Assembly: GCA_941918925.1 (NCBI GenBank)
Contig: OW799236.1
Coordinates: 68,538,465 to 68,602,464 of the forward strand
Direction of reading: 5' to 3'
DNA length: 64,000 nt
From: Phyto melanocephala
Taxonomy: Eukaryota > Arthropoda > Insecta > Diptera > Rhinophoridae
In this document: in pieces, positions 11,187-23,439 of the stretch
How positions within the stretch are numbered: position 1 is the stretch's first letter
Layout: each line of letters starts with the position of its first letter
The notes under the pieces: model-generated
What the model was told of the DNA's origin: nothing
Databases searched by the model: none
What the model saw: the letters and a program-made list of their open reading frames with translations, nothing else
Made by a program: the position numbers and the translations under genes

Positions 11187-11480
11187 GGCCACAGGGTGAT
11201 TTAAAATATACATTCTCTGCATTTTTCTAAAACGGGAAATTTATTAGTAAGATTTTGATTTTTAAACTTCTATAACATTTTGCTTTTAAAAGATTTTCAA
11301 ACGAAATAAGTTTTGTATAATTTTAAAATTTGTTGGTCATTAGTACATGAAAATAAATTGTTTATAATGTTGAGATAATTTTTTTTACTTAGGTCAAAAT
11401 TTTCCTAAATTCCCATTTTTAATAGAGCATAACTTCAGGAGAACATAAGCATAAGTTGTTAGCATGCCATCTAGTAGTTG
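11187..11480 (+). repeat. Segment S in copy B, present in opposite orientation at 23440-23735
   Basis: The block begins CACAGGGTGATTTAAAATA and runs through GGTCATTAGTACATGAAAATA to TTAGCATGCCATCTAGTAG. Its reverse complement is found at 23440-23735. In both places the Helentron-type sequence CTAATATATATGACTAATAT follows downstream. It is probably a separate small element. Confidence 0.6.
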
Positions 11481-12845
11481 CTAGTAGAGTCATCTATCTT
11501 ATCATCTTTATCTTATGTTTAGCTACAGTACAATAAATGTCGCAGTGTAAGATGAATAAATGCTAATATATATGACTAATATATTTTTATAAAATTTTAA
11601 GAAAACAAGTGTGCGTGACTTTGACCAAAAAGCCATGTTTGCAAAATTTCAGAATTTAAAATATACACTGTGCGGTATAAATTTTCGTACATTTTTATCT
11701 ATAACTCTTTTCCTAATTCATAGATTTAAGCGATTTTCGGGGAAAAATATTCTTTTGACTCGATAAATATATATTCGAAGTTTCATGACTACGTTTATGC
11801 GTCTGGCCACAATTCAAAAGTGGGCGTTATTGTAGGCGTGTCAAAGTTGTTGTTGCTAATGAGTACAACTTAGGTGTTTCAATATAGGCCTTTATTATTC
11901 CAAAATCTTTATTAATAGAGAAATTATATGAATTTTAGTTAAAACGTTATATGGGAGGTGGACGTAAAAGTGGGCGTGGCACATTGATTTGCCGTTACAA
12001 GAAAGCGTGTTACCAAAAAGCAAAGTGTGCAAAATTTCAGAGTCGTATATCCAATTTTGTTGCTTTTATGACGTTTTTGTTTTTAAATATACCGAAAAAT
12101 ACACTGTGCGGTATAAATTTTCGTACATTTTGATCGATAACTCCTTTCCTAATGCATAGATTTAGACAATTTTCGGGGAAAAATATTGTCTTTACCTAGG
12201 AAATATATATTCGATGTTTCATGGGTCTACGTTAAGGCGTTTGCACGCAATTCCATTTTATTCGATGTTCGAAGGACACGGTTTTTTCGACCTACTCTTG
12301 CTTTTCGAGCTATAACTCTCTTCCTAATATTCCGATTAAGCCCATTTTCAATACTAAACAAACCTTGTCTATAAGAAAGATTCTGGCAAAATTTGAGCCT
12401 ACTAGCTTTTTTGGTGCGACCTCTATCGTGCTTTCAACAGACGGACAGACGGACGGACATAGCTAGATCGTCATAAAATCAAACCCCGATTCAGAATATA
12501 TATACTTTATGGGGTCTAAAATGGATATTTTGATGTGTTACAAACGGAATGACAAAATGAATATACCCCCACCATTTTTTTGGTGGCGGATATAAAAATA
12601 AAGTTGCGCTGGTCATATATTTGGCCCGTCTAGGGGTATCTCAGGCTCTGCAGGTGCAAAATTTAAGGCTAGGATTCTACGCATATAAAAATCAAAGTTC
12701 CAAACAAAAGAAGCTATTCGTGATTAAGGTCTGTCTACAACTTTTGATTTTTTTAGAAAAGATGAAATTTTTTTATTTTTTATAATAACCAAACTAAAAA
12801 ATTTTTGTTGTTAAGGAGTTAAAGTTAAAGTTTTTATTTAGAAAT

Positions 12846-14183
12846 TTATTCGTCTTCCTCCTGCAGATTCCAACAAATATCCCCTAAAATCGAATCAAGT
12901 TGTTTTCCGCTATACCAGTGTTCGAGTCTAACTGTTACTTGGTGAAATCTCTCGCCATGTTCATCAGACTCGGCTGATGATTGTTCATTAAATTTTTCGG
13001 CATGGTAATGCACAAAATGTATTTTCAATGACATTCTAACGTTTAAATTTTTAAATGCGGTTAGCATATTTTTGATTAAAACTCGCCAGTTTTCACACCG
13101 ATGAATTCCAACTACATTTTCTATTACTGATTTCACACAATTCTAGGCCAATAGCTCGATATCATTCAATGCAACCTCAAATTGATAGTCCTTCATAAGA
13201 CGACGAATGTCCGGTCCATTAAGAATTCCTGTAAAATTAAAACATTATGATATGAAATATAAATCTAATTTAATAAAGTAGTTAGAGTTTATACCTTCTT
13301 TTACTTTCATGCCGCTTAATCGTGGAAAAATTCGGTGCAATTCGGTAAAAGCAACACCATCTGGGCACAGTGCTTTTATACATTTTTTTACAATACCTGT
13401 TTTGATGTGGAGTGGAGGAAGCAAAATTTTTTCCATCTGCACAAGTGGTAATTCAATAACATTGTTTCTATGCAATCTGCTTTCCTCACGCAAAGCCCAA
13501 TCCCGTTTATTTTACTAGTCGCCATCGAAACGCGTATTACATAAGCACATATTTTTAGTATAGCCCGATTGCATGCCTCTTAAAAGAGCTACCACTTTTA
13601 AATCTGCGCATATTTTCCACTTGTGGTCTTCATATTTAATTAACTGTATTATTTTTTTCATTGATGCGTATGTCTCTTTAGTATTTGTGCTGACTGCTAT
13701 CGGAATAGGATTTTTTAAATTAGTGACATGTAGCAAAACTGCTTTTAAGCTACTTTTGGAAGAATCAATGAATAAGCGTCAATCTCCAAGCTTATATTCA
13801 TTTTGCATTGTTAAAACCAAGCCGCGGATGTCAGTACAATACGCGATAGAATTATTCTCAATAGAGAATGATGATGCTAAAATATTAGCTCTTTTTACCT
13901 CTCTTGTCAAGAGAATGTTCTGTCTTTGAGATAATTTTAGACGCCGTACCATTATATCCAGACGATCTTGCGTGATTTCATTGTGACTGCATGGAACCGT
14001 GATGCATGACGGTTGATACATTGAAGTAGCTGGTCCACCCGCTTAAACAGAATCAATTATTAAGGAAATATGTTCTGTTGGTATACGGCTATCCGGAACA
14101 GGAATTTCATCAGAATGTGGCAGCGGAAATCGAGCATATGCTGCTTCAGTATAAGATTTATAAGTCATTTTTCTTCTGTTCAT
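12846..14183 (-). pseudogene. Spliced transposase-like gene of an unnamed animal family (DDE-like), with five in-frame stops
   Basis: One minus-strand frame runs from ATG 14183 to 12846. A 66-bp intron at 13294-13229 has GT and AG ends and restores KVKEG-ILNGPDIRRLMKD. Blocks in order: LSQRQNILLTREVKRANIL, AYCTDIRGL, RLFIDSSKSSLKAVLLH (candidate first Asp), KETYASMKK, KWKICADLKVVALL (candidate second Asp), GMQSGYTK with a Cys cluster, ILLPPLHIKTG, LNDIELLA, HFVHYHAEKF and SDEHGERFHQ (candidate Glu), CWNL. I recognise the blocks as a widespread multicopy insect and cnidarian family without an assigned function. D, D, Cys cluster, His pair, E is the order described for CMC transposases. Stops lie at 14043, 13779, 13515, 13512 and 13143; two replace a Trp of the family (DWRLF, LAWN). 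No frameshift was found. The copy is dead. The function is inferred. Confidence 0.75.
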
Positions 14184-14691
14184 ACTGCGGTAAATTGACA
14201 ATAAAATCTACATTTTTTAACCGATTTTTATGGTTTATGAATTTTTTAATTTTTAAGATAAGTTGTTCTCAGAAAAATATTGTTGAATATTTGTTATGTA
14301 TTTGTTTTAATTCTATTTTTCAATTGAAAAATATTACGAATTATGCACGAAAAAAAATTTTTTCCATTAATTTCTAAATAATTCCAAAACGATAAGAGAT
14401 AGAGAAAACACATCTTCTGGTGTTTTACTTTTGAAACCCGGATGACTGGTTTTCGAATTAGGATGAAATATGTCTCCGTACCTGACTAATTTAGGGGAAA
14501 AAAATTGCCACGCCCATAAAACAAAATCCCGATCTGATGGAAAAAACCGACTACGGATTTGAGTTCAGCGCATCAAAACCCATATAGTCCACATAGTTTT
14601 ATTAACGGGAAGGCAAAAAATGATTTTTTGTCAAGCAGTGTTATTTGTGACTTGTTTTGTTTGCAGCTTTATTTTATATATATGTGCGAAA

Positions 14692-15001
14692 AATTAGAAG
14701 CCTAGCTGCATTTTTTAATATTTTATGCATTTCTAAAAAGCAAAAATTCTAAAAGAAATTATGTTTCTAAAATGACTGCGAATACTAGAAAGAAATTTTG
14801 TTTTTCTTAAAGGAAATTTTATTGAGTTACGTGAACATATGTTGTGCAACCTCCTCGATTTTCGAAATAACGGTATATCTAGAAAACCAAAGCCATTCTT
14901 AAAAAACCACGGGCACCACTGGATTCAGCGTACCCGAGTTATGTTAAAACGCCAGGTGCCCAGCTTGTCACGAAAAAAATTTGTCAATTTCTTGCACAGT
15001 G
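14692..15001 (-). repeat. Right terminal inverted repeat of the CACTA-like transposon
   Basis: Inverted partner of 9644-10020. Ends CTTGCACAGTG at 15001, followed by TTATTAATT. The gene's 5' end faces this arm, with about 500 bp between. Confidence 0.9.
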
Positions 15002-15065
15002 TTATTAATTAAAATAAAAAAAAATTTGTTTTTTGAACAATTGTAGTATTTTAATTGTTAAAAAA

Positions 15066-15160
15066 CTTTCCCTGAAGAAGCTACCAAATATGGTAGCGAA
15101 ATATGGGAAAATAAAATTAAAACTATTTTTATAAAAGAAAGTGATCTCAAGCTCAACAAA
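15066..15160 (+). ncRNA. Hammerhead-ribozyme-like motif, probable Penelope-type terminal repeat remnant
   Basis: CTGAAGA (15072-15078), a 6-bp stem GCTACC/GGTAGC closed by a short loop, then GAAA (15098-15101): the conserved core of a type I hammerhead. The segment after GAAA (TATGGG) lacks the expected U of the UH cleavage site, so it is probably inactive. AATAAAA and a TCTCAAGCTCAA block follow, similar in layout to 59859-59950. Penelope-like elements are known to carry minimal hammerheads in their terminal repeats. Confidence 0.5.
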
Positions 15161-18100
15161 AAAACAACTGCTTAGCACATATATTATTTATTTTTTTTTT
15201 TAAATATTTAAGTATCATTTTAATTTTATAAGTTTTTCATTCAACAATTACATATCAAAAAAAATTTTCTATTAATAAAAAAATGCCTCTGTTTTTACAA
15301 TAAAACTTATAACTTATAAAAATTAGTCCAGTGAAATTTAGAGCTAAAAAATTAAAATTAAATTGTTATATAAATAACTGCACCCTTTTCTTTAATTTTT
15401 AGATTAAAATTAAAGTTGTAAAGAATGTTTAGGCAGTGGTCCAGTTAAACTTTATTTGTAGTGAGAGCATCCAATTTATTATCTTTAAGTTTGTATTTAT
15501 TGATTTAAATTTATTGCAATCTAATACAAAGATTTCGTCTAAGACAAAAGCACCGACAATTACTATAGATAAAATTAAAAATGATACAAAATCTAATAAT
15601 AATGATTTTATACGAAAAAAATATTTATTAAATAATTAATAATATCATTAAAAAAAAAGAACAAAATTAAAAAATGAAACATTAAAATGATAATTTACAA
15701 TATTAAGAATTAAGAAAAAGTGTTATTTTAAATATTCGTATTTTAGCTTTTTAAATTGTCTTGCATTGATGATAATTTGTAGTTAAAAATTGGCATGCAA
15801 TGAAGTGCTTATCCGAAAAAGCAGTGTAATGTTGCATTTGAATAATATGGTATTATCTTTCAGACCTGATGAAGTTAGATATTTCTAACAGATGTTGTGG
15901 TTGACGTGTTTAAGTATATTAACGATTTACATTTCAAAAGATTTTCAAAAAGTACACCAACAATTAGTAAAGCAAAGCGACATATGCTGTCAATATTTTT
16001 AGTTTTTACACTACAACTTTTAAATTTGATTTTTTTCTCGTCTACAAGGTTAATTTTCAACTCACCTCAGAATAGTTTAGAAATATATAGAACTTTATAT
16101 CGTTGGTCACAAGTAGAAAGGCCCTAACTCCAATAATTATAACTTTACAGGAGAAGGTAAAAACGTAGCAAAAACTGTATTATAGTAATGTAAATGCTTT
16201 TGTAAAATGAATTGTAAAACTAATATTTTTAATGCTATTGCTTTCATTTTTTGTATTAAAAAGTATTTGTTATTTAATTAAGTTAGATAAAAAGATAATC
16301 CATTAGTTGTAGCCCAAGTTCTTGTATTTTTAGATCAGCATTTACTTTCCGTAAATAATCGTCAATTACAAATTATAGGCTTCGATAATAATATTAAATA
16401 TATTACCCAAAAAATAAATACATACAATTTACCATGTAGGATAGCCTTTTAATTCACCTTGTATTAAGTCGATTTTTTACTATCGAGAACACACAAAACA
16501 CAATACTTGTTTCTAGATCTAAGTCATATTAGATTTTTTTATTAAATAAATTTTGATTTATGATAAAAAACTCTATTAAAGTCCATCCCTTACGTATATA
16601 TTAGAAATATTTTTTGTATATACCACAGGCTAATAAAGCAAATATTGTATTTATATTATGTGTAATAAGACTTAGATTAATTTAAAAATTAATAAAAAGA
16701 TATATTTATTTTGCTTACTAGGACCAAATTCAAATAAAATTTACTAGCGGAATATATAATATTTCACAAGTTAAGGCCTTCAATAATATTAGCATAAATC
16801 TATGATTTTTAAAAATTCAGCAGATCCTTCGTTTAACTATACTTTACACTTTAATATACAAAAATACATCGTAAGATTATTGCAGTTCAACAACTTAAAA
16901 ATTGATTTAAAAGACTATAAAACTTGAGTCAAAGAAAACTACAAAAATTATTTGCTAGATTTATATATAAAGATTAAATAAATCCTTCCTCTTTAGATAT
17001 GAAAGCAGTTTTAATATTTTCTTCTTTTATTTTTTTATCTTTTCATTATTTTACAATAAATGATCTAATTAACTTGTTTTCTAATTTTGTCAATATACAT
17101 ATAAACAACCGATTACTTTTCTAATATAATTGAATTAAATTCATTTTATAAGCTTAGAGCTTTCCAAACAAAAAAAAAAGAATGAATATTTAAACAGTCT
17201 AAATAATCTACGACCAAAACACATTCTAGACAAAGTTTCTGATTCTTTGCTTAGTATTGCATTCAATTAGTTTAAATAAAAATGAAATTTAATCTAAGAA
17301 AACATTTTATGAAAAAATATAAAATAACAAGTGAATACATAACTAAGTCATAAATAAAAACAAATTACCAGAGATTTGAGTTGAGTGCTCTATATTTCTG
17401 ATAATGAAATCAAAGCAGTGAAGTCCCTGTAGCTAGCACTGAGGCTTACATTTTTGTGTAGAACAACAGGACATCAATGTTTTTTTTTTTATTTTCATAC
17501 AGCAAAATCCCACAATGGGACAAAGAGAAAGTTGTCGGTAAGTTTTTCATATATGTATTTACATGTACATGTTGTTTACGATTGCTCAATTCATAACTTA
17601 TCAAAGGTGTTGTACTTTGTAGGAAGTTATCGCCAAAATATTGAAAAATCTGAGAAAGTACTTACTCTTTCAGATGTGTATACGACATGCTATGCCAACA
17701 AAAAATTGGAAGTATCGTAAAGTGAATCACATTCACTCTATATGACTCTCTAAAGCAAAGTAATTCGTCATCATTGATGTGCTTGAACATAAATGCAACA
17801 TCATACAAAATATCTTAAACAACTCATGTAAGTAAACAAAATTCACTCATGAAACAGCGATGCTTTTTAGCAAAGAGATATAAGATCTATGCACTTATAA
17901 GAATAGAGTGCAGTTGATTAAAATCTTCATGTAAACATACGAACTCCAATGACACATTAGTGTTAAAATGATAAGGGTTTTCATCTAATTTTAATCACTT
18001 CGTCACAAGCTGTAAAATTGTTTTAAGTTTTGTATAAAAGATTACAGGATAAATTATAAACAAAATATGTACAACTAAATAATACGACGGACGTTCTGCT

Positions 18101-21004
18101 AATACAACAGGTTGCAATATGGGCAAATATTTTTTACATTTTTTAAATTAATTATTATATTTTTTTTTATTTACAAAAATGTTTTTGCATTTTTTTCTAC
18201 TTTTTCTATCCAATTTAATCTCATTTTTTTTGTTATTTTTTTAATATAAAAGTATATATTTTCACAAGGCACCGATAAAGTTTCTGTAACTGTATGTGTG
18301 TAAAATTTTATCAAATGCAGGGTTTTAAAATTAGAAAGAGTTGGCTCCACTGATTCAATCCAATAACCAGAGATAAAATAAATTGAAAGAATGTCGTACA
18401 CATGACTACAAATACCATAAAGCAAAAAAGCAACAACAATAAAAATAAACAAAATTGCATTTTTCAGCACGAATTTAATTTTTTTTTATAAAAATTTTTT
18501 TTCAAACCAAGTTAAAAAAAAATTTAAATAGGAAAGTACCAAATTGTAAAGCTTAGAAGATATATTTAGTTCATTTTCGAATAGAAGAAATATATATTTT
18601 ATTGTGATTTCGCAAAAAATAAAAAAATAAAAACATTATAAATGAATAGAAGTAGCAAACCTTGCGCTAACAACTCTGTTATAAACTTAATAAATTGAGT
18701 GTGATAATAAATTACAAAGTAGAGATTCAAAGATAAAATCATTACGAAGACCTGTTAAAATTAATTTAAATATTAATAACTCAAACAGTTTGCTAGAAGT
18801 TTTTTTCATTTTGTTATTCGTTTATTGATTAAATGCACGACAGCTCTAAAATGTGGTAACTAGTTTGTAAATCTAAGATAAGGTTCCTGTGTCGTGGTAT
18901 CAGAAAGAGGGTTTAAAGAAAACAATAGGTTGAGTGGTATTTGTAAAAATTGTATCTCAATTATTCTACGTTTACCGGAACAAACTTATCTGCTTCTTAT
19001 TATTTGTTATTTATAATGGATGTCCTTTTTCAGTCAATTATCATGAGCGCCCTCGAGAACTCGCGATAGAATTGGAGCTCACAAAACATGTTCGAAAAAA
19101 TTTTAAGGGTCTTACTAGAGGGTAATTCAAAGTTTAGATGAAACTTTAAGAAATATTTTAAAGCCGAACCAATTTTTTTTAAAAAAATATGGTAGAACTA
19201 AATTAATGTCCCGCCTATAAGAGACGCTTGCTAGAAAACTTGTGAAGAAAAAAATCCGAAAAATATTCTGTTAAAAAAAAAGGAAACCAAATTACTGATT
19301 TTTAAGTTTTTCTTATGAGTGTATTTTGCTGCCACAAGTACTGCTATAGATTTTGTTAATACAGTGGAAAAGTGAGTAAAATCTAATAATGAATACGGCA
19401 AAATAAATCATGGTATTAATTTAAAATCAAATACATATTTATACAAAAAGCGCTATTTTGCTATAGAGTTATGTATTTTTTAAGGAGTTTTAAAAAATAG
19501 ACTTTTAAGAGTAAACTAATTTTTGTCATATTTGTGACAGAATCTCATATTTCTCAAAGGCTTACTTAATGAATTTAAAATTAATTTTTTTGAATAAGTC
19601 TTACCGTGAATACTTTTATGTGTACATATTTGGATATTTGTTACACAATCAGTCAGTCATTAAAAAAATTAAACTTTTTGTAAAAACATCAAAAACAAAA
19701 ACCTCAAAATCAAAAACATTAACTTATAATGAAAATGAAGTTATTTCACAGAAATCTTTGATAACTGTTTCCCTTCTCAAAAAATCTTAATAAAAGTTCT
19801 ATTTACAGAAATCTTTCCTTTAAATAATTTTTACGGCGGGCGGAGAAAAAAAAATATGTGGTTTCTTTTTTTTTTTTTTGGAAGCTTTTTTTAATATATT
19901 AAAAATTCTTTTATTTGTAGTAAATCGTCAATTATTAGCAGAGCTTGAAATCTACCTTCATATATTTAATATTTTTTAGTTATACAAATATGTTTGGAAT
20001 TTATGTATGTTTTAAGTTTCTTTTACTTTCGAATGTATTTAAATGCTTCAGTGTTAGTCTATCCAAATATATACAAAGACTGTACTGAATAACGTATCTG
20101 ATTCTGATGATGTAATTGATAAGATATATTCGTGCTTTAGAGCATGATGATCTGGTAATACTGCTAGCGACTATTAAATATCCCTATACTTTTATTCTTT
20201 GAAACATGAGCGCTAAGTTAGGCTATATAGCTAAGTTAAGCTCTATTTATTTTTTATTTTATATTCAAAATACATTCAGGTCCAACTTGCTCGTCCGTAT
20301 ATGAATTACCGCAGTGTCTCTTAACTACTACAAAGACAACACGAACGTCGTTCATCGATGAGGTCGTCCAGATAAGGCAATAAAAATATGACGTAAATAA
20401 TTTATTTGCATTCCTGCAGAGCCGCGGGAATAGCTAATACAGTTGCCATTGTATTGTCGCTGAATAACTATAGAAATTATTTAGCGAGAGAATCATGATA
20501 ATACGTAAAATTTTTGCACAAAACCTTACATCCTCACATGCATGGCTTATGCAAAATTTGATTAAAATAAGAAGGGGTTAGGTTCAAGTAGTCGGCTGAT
20601 TTTACATATTTTAACACAAACCCTTTTTTCTGACTCTGTAAAATAATGTAACAGATTTAATTTTCGCTTCTAAATATTCATGTTTTATGCTTAAAATACT
20701 TTTACGTATATACTTTAGTTTTATGTAAATGATAGCATGTAGAACAACAAAAATACTGCTGTGTAGAAATTTACATCTAAATTTTTATTTATCTTTATTT
20801 GTGTATGAGTGTGTTATGTAAGTTATTAGTCAATGACAGCTGCAATATCCCTATTGAAAAATGTTTATGCGTTATTGTTTTAGTAGTAGTAAAACTTTAT
20901 GTTTACTTATTGTTCCATCTTTTATACTGCACTATAGAAATGACTTCTCTTAGTAGAATCACAGCAAAAAGTCGTTGTCAGTTGGTTTGACAATAATAAA
21001 TAAA
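15161..21004. other. AT-rich DNA with no recognised gene
   Basis: Nearly 6 kb without supported coding sequence. Short frames are AT-rich and show no family motifs. Apart from the hammerhead-like motif at 15866-15900, I see no ordered repeats, terminal inverted repeats or tRNA-like sequences. It could be intergenic or intronic DNA of a large gene. Confidence 0.6.
15866..15900 (+). ncRNA. Degenerate hammerhead-like motif
   Basis: CTGATGA (15866-15872) is followed by a perfect 6-bp stem, GTTAGA/TCTAAC. Then comes AGATGTTG where GAAA plus a GTY-type site would be expected. The core is therefore broken. It could be a second decayed Penelope-type terminal repeat, or chance. Confidence 0.3.
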
Positions 21005-23276
21005 AACAAGTAAGAGCATTATATTCGGCTGTGCCGAATCTTTTATACCCACCACCAATTTTCCGTTCTTTTATAGCTAGGGTTTTTTTCCCGAAAATTT
21101 TTGTTTTCCGAGAATGCGAGATTTATTTTTTAATTTCCCAGGATCCCGCAGCAAAACAAATAAAAAGTAAATTTGTTTTTAATTAATAAAAAAAACTTTT
21201 TATAAAATCATAAAATTGTTTATGCGTTAAAGCTATTCAGGCTTATTATAAAACGAGCGTTTAAATTAAAATGCATTTCGTGCAGCTTGTGCACTTCGTG
21301 ACTCTTTTGGTCAACATAATCGTTCAAATTCGTCCACAATCGGGAGAATTGTATTAATTAATAATTAAAAAAAAGCTTTTTATTAAAAAGCATAAAATAG
21401 TTTATAATGTAGAAGAAACACTTCAAAACTATAAAAATTAATAAAAAAAATTGAATTTTAAATATAAATTAAGTAAAAATATTTTTTATTGAAAAAAATA
21501 TTATTCTCTAGAAATACAGATACTTCAGCTATAAGATCAAAAATAAAATCACTAGAATTCAATTTCAATATAAACAATATAAACATCTCCTTTCGATGTT
21601 ATTAACAGTATCGCTATGCAATAATCTCTTTATACTAAAATATGTATCACTTTCTTTGTATAAGTTCGATATGCTAGTAAAATGTTTTCGTAAATATAGC
21701 CGCTCAATTAAAATGGGCGTTGAAGTAGGAGTGTTGAAGTTGTTTCTACTAACGAATGCAACTTAGATGTTTCAATATAGTCCTTTATTATTCCAAATTT
21801 TGTTTTCATAGAGAAATTATACGAGTTTGAGATAAAACGTTATATGACAGGTGGGCCTTAGAGTGGGCATGTCACCTTAACTTACCGGCATAATAATGAC
21901 ATTGTCTAGAAGGATATACGTAGCAAATTTTATCATCATACCTCTAATTTTGTTGGTTTTATGAGCTTTTAAATTTCATTAACGGTAGATAACGTGAAAA
22001 GTGGGCATTATAGTAGGCGTGTCAAAGTTATTTTTTCTAATTAGTACAACTTAGATGTTTCAATATAGCCCTTTATTATTCCAAAATCTTTATTAATAGA
22101 GAAATTATATGAATTTTAGTTAAAACGTTATATGGGAGGTGGGCATCAAAGTGGGCGTGGCACCTAAAGTTTCTGGCACAGTAATGACATTGCCTAGATG
22201 GATATATCTAGCAAATTTGATCAACATACCTCTAATTTTGGCGGTTTTATGAGCTTTTAAATTTCATTAACGGTAGATAACGTGAAAAGTGGGCGTTATA
22301 GTAGGCGTGTCAAAGTTATTTTTGTGAATGAGTACAACTTAGGTGTTTCAATATAGCCCTTTATTATTCCAAAATCTTTATTAATAGAGAAATTATATGA
22401 ATTTTAGGTAAAACGTTATATGGGAGGTGGGCATCAAAGTGGGCGTGGCACCGAAAGTTTCTGGCACAGTAATGACATTGCCTAGATGGATATATCTAGC
22501 AAATTTGCTCAACATACCTAATAATGAGCTTTTAAATTTCATTAACGGTAGATAACGTGAAAAGTGGGCGTTATAGTAGGCGTGTCAAAGTTATTTTTGT
22601 GAATGAGTACATTTTAGGTGTTTCAATATAGCCCTTTATTATTCCAAAATCTTTATTAGTAGAGAAATTATATGAATTTTAGGTTAAACGTTATATGGGA
22701 GGTGGGCGTAAAAGTGGGCGTGTCATCTTAATTTTCTGCCACAGTAATGAAATTGCGTAGCGGGATATACGTAGCAAATTTGATCATCATACCATTAATA
22801 TTGGCGGTTTTATTAGGTTTAAAATTTTGAAAATACTGAAAAATACACTGCGCGGCATGAATTTTCGTACATTTTGATCTACAACTCCCTTCCTAATGCA
22901 TACATTTAAACAATTTTTGGGGAGAAATATTGTTTTTGCTCAGGAAGTATATATTTAAAGTTTCATGACTCTACGTTAATGCAGGTGGACACAACTCCAT
23001 TTTATTCGATGTTGGAAGGACACGGTTTTTTTCGACCTAATCTTGCATTACGAGCTATAACTTTCTTTTTAATATTCCGGTTTTAGTCCATTTTCAATTC
23101 CAAACAAACCTTATACATAAGACATATTTTGGCAAAATTTGAGCCCTCTATCTTTTTCGGTGGGACCTCTATCGTGCTTTCAACAGACGGACAGACGGAC
23201 GGACATAGCTAGATCATCAAATAAAACCCTGATTCATAAAAATATACATACCATTTTTTTGGTGGGGGGTATAAAA
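21005..23276 (+). mobile_element. Helentron-like element, copy C1, with an empty MITE site
   Basis: 5' end AACAAGTAAGAGCATT with the ATTCGGC-TGT-GCCGAAT hairpin. 3' end with the (GACGGACA) tract (23181-23206) and the TGGTGGGGGGTATAAAA hairpin. At 21659-21660 the TA that hosts the MITE in copies B, D, E and F is uninterrupted (CTTTCTTTGTA-TAAGTTCGATATGC). About 500 bp of extra sequence at 21062-21600 includes a fragment of mariner helix-turn-helix DNA (21240-21355) at a different place. It contains about three ~288-bp units. Confidence 0.85.
21838..22740 (+). repeat. Tandem ~288-bp units in copy C1 (about three)
   Basis: The marker AACGGTAGATAACG occurs at 21981, 22269 and 22543 (spacing 288 and 274; the shorter unit lacks about 14 bp). 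Each unit has GTGGGCGTTATAGTAGGCGT, TATTCCAAAATCTTTAT and GTTATATGGGAGGTGGGC blocks. Confidence 0.9.
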
Positions 23277-23439
23277 ACTAAAACACTTAAAAAAAACACA
23301 TTACAAAAAATTTTTTGTTTAGCTCTTTTACTAATATTTTGCAAAAAATTTTTGACCTTGTGTCACAAAAATTGGTCTGGTGCTCACGGTCGGATCGTTT
23401 CGGGTATACAATGGGGTAAAGGGGTATAGAAAAGAGTTT

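Larger units (their letters stand above)
10228..12598 (+). mobile_element. Helentron-like element, copy B
   Basis: It starts AACAAGTAAGAGCAC, followed by a hairpin (ATTCGGC/GCTGAAT) and TATACCCACCACC. It ends with the (GACGGACA) tract at 12437-12460 and the TATACCCCCACCA/TGGTGGCGGATATA hairpin. It carries the passenger MITE (10373-10980), the separate segment at 11187-11480 and about one ~288-bp unit (11820-12000). It sits inside the CACTA-like transposon and so is younger than that insertion. Non-coding. Confidence 0.85.
9644..15001 (-). mobile_element. CACTA (CMC)-like DNA transposon with long terminal inverted repeats, interrupted by Helentron-like copy B
   Basis: The ends are CACTATGCTAG (9644) and, inverted, CACTGTGCAAG (ending 15001). 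The inverted repeats continue for about 310-370 bp with strong similarity. TTA stands directly outside both ends. CACTR termini with a 3-bp duplication are the hallmark of CACTA/EnSpm elements of the CMC superfamily. Inside are the transposase-like gene at 12846-14183 and the unrelated insertion at 10228-12598. Without that insertion the element would be about 3.0 kb. The superfamily assignment rests on the termini, the TTA and the residue pattern of the gene, and is an inference. Confidence 0.7.

Noticed and set aside
11951..12133. Recurrent 60-codon frame beginning MGGGRKSGRGTL in several places (also near 35733, 42676 and 48097)
   Set aside because: It is a piece of the Helentron-like repeat; its frame is broken in copy F and its conservation follows the DNA of the repeat.
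12846..14183. Stop-codon recoding or readthrough as explanation for the in-frame stops
   Set aside because: Three different stop codons at five places, with loss of conserved Trp, fit a dead gene better than programmed recoding.
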